In this document: piece after piece, positions 40,867 through 49,341 of the stretch
How positions within the stretch are numbered: position 1 is the first letter of the stretch
Layout: the number at the start of each line of letters is the position of its first letter
DNA from: Rikenella microfusus DSM 15922
Lineage (GTDB): Bacteria; Bacteroidota; Bacteroidia; Bacteroidales; Rikenellaceae
Length of the DNA stretch: 64,000 nucleotides
Direction: 5' to 3'
Assembly: GCF_000427365.1 (NCBI RefSeq)
Contig: NZ_KE386488.1
Span: 62,001-126,000, forward strand
Position numbers and translations under genes: made by a program
Notes under the pieces: generated by a model
Told to the model about the DNA's origin: nothing
The model's database searches: none
What the model saw: the letters and a program-made list of their open reading frames with translations, nothing else

Positions 40867-42972
40867 TCATTTCAGCCCGCGGCGGTGCAGCAGCGGCTCC
40901 ATCGAAGATTCTGCTCCCCGGAAGTCGCGGTAAAGCACGTCGCCGTCAGCAGTACCGCCCCGGCTCAGCATGGTACGGAAACGGGCCGCGATTTCAGGAT
41001 TGAACAAATCGCCGGACTCGACATAGGCATTGAACGCGTCGGCATCCAGCACTTCCGACCAGATGTAACTGTAATAGCCCGACGAATAACCGCCGCTGAA
41101 GATATGCTGGAAATAGGTGGATTTATAACGCGGTTCGATCTGCGGGATCAGCCCGACGGCCTCCATCGAAGCGGCTTCGAAAGCGTCGGCATCGATCGGC
41201 CGCGATTGTCCGAGGGTATGGTAATCCATATCCAGCAGCGAGGCAGCGAGGTATTCGACCGTGGCGAACCCTTGATTGAAAAGGCCGCTGCGGGCGATCT
41301 TCTGCGCCAGTTCCGCCGGGATCGATTCGCCGGTTTTGTAATGCCTGGCATACAAAGCCAACATTTCGGGCCTCATCGCCCAATTCTCCATCACCTGCGA
41401 GGGCAGCTCCACGAAATCGCGTTCGACGCCTTTCAGACCGCGGTAGGGAACCATCGAAAAAAGCTGGTGCAGCCCGTGGCCGAATTCATGAAAAAAAGTA
41501 GCGGTTTCGTCCAGCGTCAGCAGGGCCGGCGCGTCGGCAGTCGGTTTGCTGAAATTGGTCACGATCGACACGACGGGAGCCACACGCTGGCCGGTGGAAT
41601 CGTAAGACTGGCTACGGAACGTAGTGCACCACGCCCCGACCCGTTTCCCGGCACGGGGATGGAAGTCGAGGTAGAGCACGCCGAGACTGGTCCGGCCGTC
41701 TTTGTCGATCACTTCGAACACACGGTTGGCAGGATTGTATTTGGGGATGTCGGTCAGTTCGCGAAAAGTGATGCCGTACAGTTTATTCGCGAGTCCGAAG
41801 ACACCGTTCCGCACGCTGTCGAGAGCGAAATAAGGCCGCAATTGGTCCTCGTCGAGATCGTATTTCGCTTTGCGGAGTTTCTCGGCGTAAAACCACCAGT
41901 CCCAGCTGGCGAAAGAGCTGTCGCCGGTCTCGGCCAGTTTGATGGCCCGCATCTCGGCCAGCTCGCCCTTCGCCCGGTCGAGGGCCGGCGTCCAGAGTTC
42001 GGTCAGCAAAGCATAGACTGCTTCGGGCGTTTTGGCCATCTGGCGTTCGAGCACGTAGGCCGCATGGGTCGGATAACCCAGCAGGTTCGCGCGGAGGAGC
42101 CGCAGGTTGGCGATCGAATCGAGCACGGCCTTGTTATCGCGCCCGTCGCCGTGGTTGCAGCGGGTGAGATAACCCGTGTAGAGCCGTTCGCGCAAACCGC
42201 GGTTTTCCGCATATTGCAGGAACGGGATCAGGCTGGGTTTGTCGAGCGTAAAGGCCCACTTCCCCTTTTGGCCCCGATGTTCGGCTTCGGCGGCCGCGGC
42301 ATCCGCGACATTCTGCGGCAACCCTTTCAGGTCCTCCCGGTCATCCACCAGGAGCACGAAATCGCCGTTGTCCCCGCGCAGGTTGCGGCCGAAACGGATC
42401 GAAAGCAGCGACAGCTGTTCGTCCACCTCGCGCAGCCGGGCCTGGTCGTCCGCAGAAAGCTCCGCTCCGCCGCGGACGAAATTGCGGTATATCTTCTCGG
42501 TCAGCCGTCGCTGGAGGCTGTCGGCGCAGAGCGTGTCGCGCCCTTCATAAACAGCCCTGACACGGGCGAAAAGCGCAGGGTCGAGACTGATGTCGCTGCT
42601 GTGACGAGTCAGCAGGGGCGATACTTCGCCCTGTATCTCCTCCAGTTCCGGAGTCATATCCGTACCGGCGACACAGCCGAAAACGGCCGATACGCGGTCG
42701 AGGAACTGCCCGCTGTTATCGTAGGCCAGTATGGTATTCTCGAAAGTCGGCGCGGCCGGATTGTTCACGATGGCGTCGATTTCGGCCTTTTCGCGGGCCA
42801 TGCCTTCGTTGAAAGCCGGGAGGTAATGTTCCGGAAGAATCCGCTCGAAAGGCGGCACGCCGAACGGGGTGTCCCATTCGGCGAAAAAGGGGTTGGCCGT
42901 GCCGGTCTTGCCGGTGCCGCAGGCGGTCACGAATGCGGCGGCGCAGAGTGCGGACATAGTCAGTCGGTTCAC
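40867..42972 (-). CDS. M3-family metallopeptidase (oligopeptidase/Dcp type), lipoprotein
   Basis: The 701-residue protein begins MNRLTMSALCAAAFVTACGT with a lipobox Cys (TAC), so it is predicted to be an envelope lipoprotein. The thimet-oligopeptidase-like body has the zinc site FFHEFGHGLHQLF (HExxH about residues 490-494), the following GVERDFVELPSQVMENWAMR with the third ligand Glu, and YYSYIWSEVLDADAF near the C-terminus. Relatives are OpdA and peptidyl-dipeptidase Dcp, cleaving short peptides. It is convergent with rimM and divergent from rsmE. Confidence 0.92.
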   Translation of the reverse strand: MNRLTMSALCAAAFVTACGTGKTGTANPFFAEWDTPFGVPPFERILPEHYLPAFNEGMAREKAEIDAIVNNPAAPTFENTILAYDNSGQFLDRVSAVFGCVAGTDMTPELEEIQGEVSPLLTRHSSDISLDPALFARVRAVYEGRDTLCADSLQRRLTEKIYRNFVRGGAELSADDQARLREVDEQLSLLSIRFGRNLRGDNGDFVLLVDDREDLKGLPQNVADAAAAEAEHRGQKGKWAFTLDKPSLIPFLQYAENRGLRERLYTGYLTRCNHGDGRDNKAVLDSIANLRLLRANLLGYPTHAAYVLERQMAKTPEAVYALLTELWTPALDRAKGELAEMRAIKLAETGDSSFASWDWWFYAEKLRKAKYDLDEDQLRPYFALDSVRNGVFGLANKLYGITFRELTDIPKYNPANRVFEVIDKDGRTSLGVLYLDFHPRAGKRVGAWCTTFRSQSYDSTGQRVAPVVSIVTNFSKPTADAPALLTLDETATFFHEFGHGLHQLFSMVPYRGLKGVERDFVELPSQVMENWAMRPEMLALYARHYKTGESIPAELAQKIARSGLFNQGFATVEYLAASLLDMDYHTLGQSRPIDADAFEAASMEAVGLIPQIEPRYKSTYFQHIFSGGYSSGYYSYIWSEVLDADAFNAYVESGDLFNPEIAARFRTMLSRGGTADGDVLYRDFRGAESSMEPLLHRRGLK

Positions 42973-43024
42973 TTTTTTTGGTTTTTATGGGGTTTAAGTT
43001 GTACTTTTGGCCTCAATTGAAAGG

Positions 43025-43052
43025 CAAATATATACGACTTTTATCCGACAAA
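43025..43052 (-). promoter_or_regulatory. Promoter candidate for the M3 peptidase gene
   Basis: The minus strand reads TATATTTG (43032-43025). TTTG (43052-43049) lies 16 bases upstream, a little close for the usual -33 spacing. The rest of 42973-43293 holds the divergent rsmE promoter and no gene. Confidence 0.45.
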
Positions 43053-43227
43053 CAGAGCCGGACTTTCCCGAACGGCCCTGCGTCCGGTCGGCTGTGCCGG
43101 GTCGGGGCGGGGACGGACCGGAAAATATCGGGCACGCATCTCCTGACAAACGGAGAACAGCCGTATATAGCCCCAAACGAGATATAACCACCGTTCAGGA
43201 TACCGGCAACCGGTCGCGCCCCGATCG

Positions 43228-43257
43228 TTTCGTCCGGCCCGGTGCGGTTTATTTTTG
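43228..43257 (+). promoter_or_regulatory. Promoter candidate for rsmE and possibly the downstream membrane complex
   Basis: TTTC (43228-43231), an 18-base spacer and TATTTTTG (43250-43257) resemble the -33/-7 pattern. The rsmE start is at 43294. The hydrogenase-like operon begins 22 bases after the rsmE stop and may be read from here. Confidence 0.5.
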
Positions 43258-43293
43258 TAAAAGTACGACTTATTTTCACTTTCGGAAACGGCC

Positions 43294-44055
43294 ATGCATC
43301 TTTTCTATACGCCCGACCTGACCCGCGCCGCGCTTTACGCGCTAGCCCCCGAAGAGTCCCGGCACGCGGTGGGCGTGCTCCGGCTGCGACCGGGGGACGA
43401 AGTGCGACTGACCGACGGACGCGGAACGTGGTGCGCGGCGGAAGTGATGGCCGGCAGCACGGCGAAAGCATGTTTGGTGCGTATCGTTTCGCGGGAGGAG
43501 AACCACGGACGGAGACCGTACCGGCTCCACGTGGCGATCGCTCCGACCAAGAACAGCGACCGTTACGAATGGTTTCTCGAAAAAGCGACCGAAATCGGCA
43601 TCGACCGCATCACGCCGATCGTATGCGACCATTCGGAACGCCGCTCGCTCAGGCGCGAACGAGGCGAAAAAATCGTGCTGAGCGCGGTCAAACAGTCGCT
43701 CAAGGCTTATGTGCCGCAGTTGGACGAACTGACCGCGTTCCGGGAATTTGTCGCTTCGGCCGCGGCGGACGATACGTCCGTGTATAAGGAACGTTTCATG
43801 GCCTACTGCGACGAGGGAACGCCGCTGGCCGAGCGGGTGGCGTTGTTCCCGACTTTGGCGGCCTCGGCCGCGGCGGGCCGGAGGGAGTATTGCGTGCTGG
43901 TCGGGCCGGAGGGCGATTTTTCGCCGGAGGAGATCGCGCTGGCGCGGGGTGCGGGCTTTCTGCCGGTGACGCTGGGTGAAAGCCGCCTGCGCACGGAGAC
44001 GGCGGGAGTGATGGCCGCTGCCACGGCGCAACTAGCGGCAGGAGACGGCCAATAA
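43294..44055 (+). CDS. rsmE: 16S rRNA (uracil1498-N3)-methyltransferase
   Basis: The 253-residue protein has the PUA-like N-terminal domain (MHLFYTPDLTRAALYALAPE; ESRHAVGVLRLRPGDEVRLT) and the SPOUT knot (LHVAIAPTKNSDRYEWFLEK, ATEIGIDRITPIVCDHSERR, VLVGPEGDFSPEEIALARGA, VTLGESRLRTETA). It methylates U1498 of 16S rRNA using SAM. The coding strand changes to plus here and stays plus to 52360. Only 22 bases separate it from the hydrogenase-like gene cluster. Confidence 0.95.
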   Translation: MHLFYTPDLTRAALYALAPEESRHAVGVLRLRPGDEVRLTDGRGTWCAAEVMAGSTAKACLVRIVSREENHGRRPYRLHVAIAPTKNSDRYEWFLEKATEIGIDRITPIVCDHSERRSLRRERGEKIVLSAVKQSLKAYVPQLDELTAFREFVASAAADDTSVYKERFMAYCDEGTPLAERVALFPTLAASAAAGRREYCVLVGPEGDFSPEEIALARGAGFLPVTLGESRLRTETAGVMAAATAQLAAGDGQ

Positions 44056-44077
44056 TTCGGACCTATTTTTGTAACGC

Positions 44078-46009
44078 ATGACAATCGGTGATATTTTTCC
44101 TTTTCTGACGCTGGGTTCCCTGCTGGTTTTCGCGGCACCGGGAACGAGGTTCAAAGGGATCACGGCAGCGGTCGTGATAGCCGCGGGCGCCGTCGTCGCA
44201 GTCATAGCGGGCGTGACGGCGATCGTCCTGCCGGAGGCGACGGGCGGCTCGACAGGCTGGCTGCCGGGGCTGGACGCCCTGGGCGGCGTTTTCGCGCTGG
44301 CAGTGGCCGTCAGCGGGACGGCCTGCGCCGTCTATGCGGTCGGCTACATGCCGGGCCATGCGAAAGGGAAAAGCGGCGCGCAAACGGGCCTGCACTTCGC
44401 CTCGCTCGTGACGTTGTTCTATTCGATGCTCGGCGTGGTGCGGGCAACCGACGCGTACGGGTTCCTGTTCTGGTGGGAACTGATGACGCTCAGCTCGTTC
44501 GTGCTGGTGATGTTCGACGCGCAACGCAAGGAGGTGCTGCATGCCGCGGCGGGCTATCTGGTACTGATGCACATCGGGTTCTTCATGCTGCTGGGCGGAT
44601 TTGCGGCAACGGAGGGCGGAACGGCCTTTTTCGCCGGACAGGGCATGACCGTTCCGGCATTCCTGCTGCTGTTGGCCGGTTTCGGAATGAAAGCGGGGAT
44701 TTTTCCGCTCCACATGTGGCTTCCGGTGGCCCACCCCGCCGCGCCGTCGCACGTGTCGGCCCTGATGTCGGGCGTGATGATCAAGATGGGGGTATACGGC
44801 ATTCTGCGCGCGGCGCTGGCGCTGACGCCGGAAGCACTGGCGGCGATGGGGGCACTTATTTTCGCGCTGGGAGCGGTCACGGCGGTGTTCGGGATCGCAC
44901 GGGCGGCGGTGCAGACCGACCTGAAACGGCTGCTGGCCTACTCCTCCGTCGAAAATATCGGTATCGTCAGCATCGGGATCGGGTTGGGGACGCTGGGTCG
45001 GTCGATGGGGAGCGACTTCATCGCTTACGCCGGTTTCGGGGGAGCTTTGCTGCATGTGCTGGGACACGCCAATTATAAAACGATGCTGTTCCTCGGCGCA
45101 GGTTCGGTCGTGGCCGCGGCGCACCACCGGGACATGAACCGGCTGGGCGGCCTGATGCGGCGGATGCCGGTCACGGGGACGCTGTTCCTGCTGGCGACGC
45201 TGGCGATCTGTACGGCACCGGGGCTGGTCGGTTTCACCTCGGAATTCGTGTTGTTCGACGGCCTGTTCGGCGCTGTCGCGCGGGGCGAACTGGTCGCAGC
45301 TTCGGCCGCGGGAATCGTAGCGCTGGCCCTGACGGGCGGTCTGACATTGATGACTTTCACGAAGGCATTCGGGATTACGTTCCTCGGCAATCCGCGCAGC
45401 TGCGCAGCGCGGGACGCGCGGGAAGCGAACGCGACGATGCTGGCGGCGCAGGCGCTGCCGCTGGCGGGGATACTGGCGGGAACGCTACTCTACCCTTACC
45501 TGGTACTGGAAAATGCGGACGCCCTGTTCGGGGCGCGTTACTATGCGGTACCGACGATCGACACGATGATAACGGTCGAATGGATCATGGGCGGTCTGGC
45601 GCTTTTCTCCGGGTTGCTGCTGGGACTGAAACGGTGGCTGAACCGCCGGGCGTCGGCGGTTCCGTTGCGCCGCCCGACATGGGGCTGTGCGTTTACGGTA
45701 CCGAGCAAACGGATGCAGTACACGGCGTCGTCGTATAACCGGGAACTCCAGACGATGTGGGGCGAACGGGGAGCGGAACGGCAGGTGAGGGAACTGGCGG
45801 AAGAGGAGATTTTCCCGGCGGGCCATACGTTCTCGACTGAGGATAAGGACAGCACGGCGCGGGCGGTGACGCGGTGGTTCGCGGGCGGTCTGCGCCGCTG
45901 GACGGCGCGGCTGGCGCTTTTCCAGACGGGGAAGACGAACCATTACGTGCTGCATGCTCTGGTGCTGCTGATTTTGATTCTGGTGTTGTCGCTCTGCGGG
46001 GCGCTCTGA
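44078..46009 (+). CDS. Hydrogenase-4/complex I-like proton antiporter subunit (HyfB-like)
   Basis: The 643-residue protein is very hydrophobic, with about 15 membrane segments, and belongs to the NuoL/M/N-Mrp antiporter-like family. Motifs include LFWWELMTLSSFVLVMFDAQ, FPLHMWLPVAHPAAPSHVSA with the family Pro/His/Lys region, LKRLLAYSSVENIGIVSIGI and HANYKTMLFLGAGSV. The C-terminal RPTWGCAFTVPSKRMQYTAS is typical of HyfB/HycC. It would be a proton- or Na+-translocating module. It is first of the six genes B-C-E-F-G-(H-I). A TATTTTTG string ends 6 bases before the ATG; if real, transcripts would be nearly leaderless, but transcription from rsmE is simpler. Confidence 0.9.
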   Translation: MTIGDIFPFLTLGSLLVFAAPGTRFKGITAAVVIAAGAVVAVIAGVTAIVLPEATGGSTGWLPGLDALGGVFALAVAVSGTACAVYAVGYMPGHAKGKSGAQTGLHFASLVTLFYSMLGVVRATDAYGFLFWWELMTLSSFVLVMFDAQRKEVLHAAAGYLVLMHIGFFMLLGGFAATEGGTAFFAGQGMTVPAFLLLLAGFGMKAGIFPLHMWLPVAHPAAPSHVSALMSGVMIKMGVYGILRAALALTPEALAAMGALIFALGAVTAVFGIARAAVQTDLKRLLAYSSVENIGIVSIGIGLGTLGRSMGSDFIAYAGFGGALLHVLGHANYKTMLFLGAGSVVAAAHHRDMNRLGGLMRRMPVTGTLFLLATLAICTAPGLVGFTSEFVLFDGLFGAVARGELVAASAAGIVALALTGGLTLMTFTKAFGITFLGNPRSCAARDAREANATMLAAQALPLAGILAGTLLYPYLVLENADALFGARYYAVPTIDTMITVEWIMGGLALFSGLLLGLKRWLNRRASAVPLRRPTWGCAFTVPSKRMQYTASSYNRELQTMWGERGAERQVRELAEEEIFPAGHTFSTEDKDSTARAVTRWFAGGLRRWTARLALFQTGKTNHYVLHALVLLILILVLSLCGAL

Positions 46010-46023
46010 CGTTCATCTTGAGA

Positions 46024-46938
46024 ATGGTTATGATACCTTTTATATTGATATTGGCAAGCGCTTTGTGCGTGAAGGGGGTCATCAACAAGACGCGCGCCCG
46101 GCTCGCGGGACGCAAGGGATGCCGTTTTTTCCAGCCGCTGCTGACGGTGGGAGTCCTGCTGGGAAAGGGAGAAATATACAGCACTTCGTCCACATGGCTG
46201 ACGCGGGTGGCGCCGGCGGTCTATCTGGCTTCGGCTCTGGCGGCCGCGCTGCTGTTGCCGCTGGGGGTATTTCCGGCGGTCGTCAGCTTCGACGGCGACT
46301 TCATCCTGTTCGCTTACCTGCTGGCTTTCGGCAAACTGGCCTTAGTGCTGGCGGCGATGGAGAGCGGAAGCAGTTTCCAGGGGATGGGTTCGGCGCGGGA
46401 GGTGCTTTTCTCGATGCTGGTGGAACCGTGCTTTTTCCTGTTGGTGGGAACGCTGGCGATGGTAACGGGATGCGGGTCGTTCAGCGCGATTTTCGCGAAG
46501 TTCGACAACATGTCGGTCAATCTGCTGATGCTGTCTCTGATCCTGGCTTACGGTTTCCTGAATGTGGCGTTGGTGGAGAACGGACGGGTACCGGTGGACG
46601 ATACGCGGACGCATCTGGAACTGACGATGGTGCATGAGGCTATGGTGCTGGACCTTTCGGGCGTGGACCTGGCTTTCGTACAGATGGGGAGCTGGCTGAA
46701 GCTGTCGATATGGGGTATGCTGGCGGTAAATGCGCTGATTCCGGCGCGGACGACGGGCTGGCCGCTGATACTCTGGTTCGCGGCGGCGATGACGGCTTAC
46801 GGGGCGGTGATCGGTCTCATCGAGTCGCTGATGGCCCGAAACCGGATGACTAAAAATGCAACGTACCTGGTCACGGTATCGGCGATCGGCCTGCTGGGCT
46901 TTACGGTGGCTTTCGTATTGATGACCAGCGGCCTGTAA
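46024..46938 (+). CDS. NuoH/HyfC-like membrane subunit
   Basis: The 304-residue membrane protein (start MVMIPFILILASALCVKGVI) matches the complex I subunit 1 family of hydrogenase-4-like complexes. It has about eight membrane segments and the conserved loop VENGRVPVDDTRTHLELTMV with acidic and Arg residues. In complex I and Hyc/Hyf this subunit links the ion-pumping arm to the electron-transfer subunits. It follows the B subunit by 14 bases. Repeat R5 lies between it and the E subunit. Confidence 0.9.
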   Translation: MVMIPFILILASALCVKGVINKTRARLAGRKGCRFFQPLLTVGVLLGKGEIYSTSSTWLTRVAPAVYLASALAAALLLPLGVFPAVVSFDGDFILFAYLLAFGKLALVLAAMESGSSFQGMGSAREVLFSMLVEPCFFLLVGTLAMVTGCGSFSAIFAKFDNMSVNLLMLSLILAYGFLNVALVENGRVPVDDTRTHLELTMVHEAMVLDLSGVDLAFVQMGSWLKLSIWGMLAVNALIPARTTGWPLILWFAAAMTAYGAVIGLIESLMARNRMTKNATYLVTVSAIGLLGFTVAFVLMTSGL

Positions 46939-46940
46939 TT

Positions 46941-47265
46941 CAATCGCTCGTTTAGTCCGTGTATTGATGTCGGAGGGAACTGCCGCTTTTTGTAAAAAGC
47001 GGCACCAAAAACTTTTGAGTCAGCTACGCTACGTCTCAGGCTTCGCTATCCTCTCGCATTGCGAATCCTTTTGTGTTATTCGGAACAGTGGGCTAATCGG
47101 ATAATGATTATTGGCGACTATATACGACCTTACGCAAGTCCCGTTTCGGCTCGGCGCCGGACGGCTTTCAGCCGTCGGGGGGGCGGCGCGAGCCAAAAAA
47201 TTACCGTAGTATATAATTACCTAATCATTTATAGCCTAATGCACGAATAAACGAACGGTTAAAAA
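46941..47265. repeat. Repeat element R5 (family 1) inside the hydrogenase-like operon
   Basis: The left end is ATCGCTCGTTTAGTCCGTGT (diverged) and the right end is CACGAATAAACGAACGGTTA (about 47242-47261). The left hairpin is GCCGCTTTTTGTAAAAAGCG (46991-47010), a GC-capped version of the A/T-rich hairpins in R1-R3. It is followed by GCACCAAAAACTTTTGAG. A central ATTGCGAATCCTTTTGTGTT and ATAATGATTATTG match R2. It sits in a 341-base gap within one apparent operon, and both flanking genes remain intact. Confidence 0.72.
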
Positions 47266-47279
47266 TACAAGACGGAGAG

Positions 47280-47912
47280 ATGTTATTGTTATTCATCATT
47301 ATTTACGCCGTGTCATTGCTTTATCTGGCAGTGGCCGAGCGATTCCGACACTACGCCTGGCTGGTCGGGCTGCAAGGATGGTTGCTGATGGGCATCGCCC
47401 TGATGCAGTTAGGCCCCGGCGAGAGTTGGGGCGCAAAGATATTCGTAGTCGCCGAAACCCTTCTGTGCAAAGGGATACTCGTTCCCTACCTGCTGTTCCG
47501 GATCATCCGCAACACCAAGATCAACCGCGTGAGCCGCAAATCCATGTCCGCCTTCGTATCGATCCTGCTGTCCGTAGCCGCGCTCGTGGTCAGTCTTTCG
47601 ATCACCCGCTGGGTCAGCGACTCGCAGGCAGGCACGCTGTTCTTCGGCGTATCGCTGTTCGGACTGTTGGCCGGGTTGCTGCTCATCACCACGCGCCAGC
47701 GGATATTCTCTCACTTGGTCGGATTCCTGATTATCGAGAACGCCGTATTCCTCTTCTCGCTCGCCGTCGGGGCCGAACTGCCCATGCTCGTCAATATCGG
47801 TATCCTGCTCGACATCCTGATGGGCGTGCTGATGCTGGGTCTGTTCCTGTCCAAGATCGGCGACCGGCTGCCCAACCTCGACAACGAAAAACTATCCTCC
47901 ATCAAAGACTGA
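47280..47912 (+). CDS. HyfE-like membrane subunit
   Basis: The 210-residue membrane protein has about seven hydrophobic segments (LLFIIIYAVSLLYLAVAERF at the start) and the HyfE/NuoK-like segment FLIIENAVFLFSLAVGAELP with a membrane Glu, then NIGILLDILMGVLMLGLF. HyfE is part of the membrane arm of hydrogenase-4-type complexes. It lies 13 bases before the F subunit and begins 14 bases after the end of repeat R5. Confidence 0.88.
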   Translation: MLLLFIIIYAVSLLYLAVAERFRHYAWLVGLQGWLLMGIALMQLGPGESWGAKIFVVAETLLCKGILVPYLLFRIIRNTKINRVSRKSMSAFVSILLSVAALVVSLSITRWVSDSQAGTLFFGVSLFGLLAGLLLITTRQRIFSHLVGFLIIENAVFLFSLAVGAELPMLVNIGILLDILMGVLMLGLFLSKIGDRLPNLDNEKLSSIKD

Positions 47913-47925
47913 TCCCTTCCGTGCC

Positions 47926-49341
47926 ATGCTGATAAACCTGCTGATCATATCCCTGGTGACCGTTCTGTTCGTGACGCTCTCGCGCAAACGCGTTTACGTA
48001 CAGTTCTTCGCCCAGATATTCTTTCTGGTTCAGGTGGCCTTCGCCACCTGGGCCGTGCTGAACCGGGGAACGACGACGCTGACCTATTTCACACTCGATA
48101 CGCTGGGAGTCGCCTATTACGTACTGATGGCCCTCGTGGGGTGGATCTGCTGCTGGCAGAGCAGCCGGTATCTGGACCAAGAGTCGCTGCGCGAATGCAA
48201 GATATACCTCGTCTCGCTGATCGCCCTGAACGTGGCGCTGACCGGCGTTTACTTCGCGAACGACATCACCGTGACCTGGATTTTCCTCGAAGCGACGACG
48301 CTGGCAGCGGCCGGACTGACCTACCACCGGCGCACGATGCGGAGCCTCGAAGCGACCTGGAAATACATCTTCGTCAGTTCGGCAGGGATTGCGGTAGCCT
48401 ACCTCGGCATCCTGCTGCTGAGCACGGTCTCCGCATCCGGAGCGGCGGCAGACCTCTCGTATGCGGCCCTGACGCAGGCGATCGCATCGGGAGCAGGCAA
48501 CCCGTTATATATCAAACTGGCCTTTCTGTTCATTCTGGTGGGATACAGCTCCAAAGTGGAGGTATTCCCGTTCTGTACCGTGGGCGTCGATGCGAACCAC
48601 AGCGCACCGACCCCAGCTTCGGCCTTTATCTCGTCGGCCCTGGTGGGCGGCGGTTTCGTGGCCGTATTCCGGGTCTGGAAAACCATGCAGGGCGCCGCGG
48701 CGCTGGCCTCGTGGACAGGACACGTGCTGTTGCTGGTCGGCGGCCTGTCGCTGCTGATGGCAGCGGTCTATCTGGGACGGACGAAAAACCTGAAACGGCT
48801 GGCTTCCTATTCGACTGTGGAAAACAGCGGTTTGATGATGCTGGGGCTGGGTATCGGCGGACTCGGCGTGTGGGCCGCCGTGCTGCACTCGCTGGCACAT
48901 ACGCTGATCAAAGGCTCCTTCATGCTGCAAATCAGCGTGGTCGGCAAAATGTACGGCAGCTATAAAGCGGCCCGCAACGGAGGTTATTTTCGGGCCGACC
49001 CGCTGGGGGCGCTCGTGCTGGTATGCTGCCTGATCGCGCTGATCGCGATGCCGCCGTCAGTGCTGTTCCGGACGGAATACCTGATCCTGACAGGGCTGCT
49101 GGACAAAGGGTTGTGGTGGGTATTCGTTCCGGTGGCGTTGCTGCTGGTAGCGGTAATCTACTGGCTGTGCGTCAAACTGTTGCCGTTGGTTTCCAGACCG
49201 GCGGATTTGTCGAGGATAAACCGTGAGGCGCGTAATCCGTTGTTGTCGGCGGTATTGCTGCTGCTCGTGCTGCTGACGTTCGCGGCGGGGGTATGGCAGG
49301 CGCCGGAACTGGTACGGCTTGTCGATACGATCGTTTACTGA
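47926..49341 (+). CDS. HyfF-like proton antiporter subunit
   Basis: The 471-residue membrane protein belongs to the NuoN/M-type antiporter family, with about 14 membrane segments. Motifs are WIFLEATTLAAAGLTYHRRT, KLAFLFILVGYSSKVEVFPF, DANHSAPTPASAFISSALVG, LKRLASYSTVENSGLMMLGL and SLAHTLIKGSFMLQIS. It provides a second ion-translocating subunit beside the B subunit. A third antiporter-like subunit (HyfD) is absent. The stop codon overlaps the start of the G subunit (TGATG), indicating translational coupling. Confidence 0.92.
   Translation: MLINLLIISLVTVLFVTLSRKRVYVQFFAQIFFLVQVAFATWAVLNRGTTTLTYFTLDTLGVAYYVLMALVGWICCWQSSRYLDQESLRECKIYLVSLIALNVALTGVYFANDITVTWIFLEATTLAAAGLTYHRRTMRSLEATWKYIFVSSAGIAVAYLGILLLSTVSASGAAADLSYAALTQAIASGAGNPLYIKLAFLFILVGYSSKVEVFPFCTVGVDANHSAPTPASAFISSALVGGGFVAVFRVWKTMQGAAALASWTGHVLLLVGGLSLLMAAVYLGRTKNLKRLASYSTVENSGLMMLGLGIGGLGVWAAVLHSLAHTLIKGSFMLQISVVGKMYGSYKAARNGGYFRADPLGALVLVCCLIALIAMPPSVLFRTEYLILTGLLDKGLWWVFVPVALLLVAVIYWLCVKLLPLVSRPADLSRINREARNPLLSAVLLLLVLLTFAAGVWQAPELVRLVDTIVY

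Noticed and set aside
40855-43020. Open frame of 721 codons opposite the M3 peptidase
   Set aside because: Antisense of a gene with a clear HExxH zinc site; no independent support.
44064-44071. TATTTTTG as a dedicated promoter for the hydrogenase-like operon
   Set aside because: It ends 6 bases before the ATG and has no -33 element; reading from the rsmE promoter is simpler. A leaderless transcript cannot be excluded.
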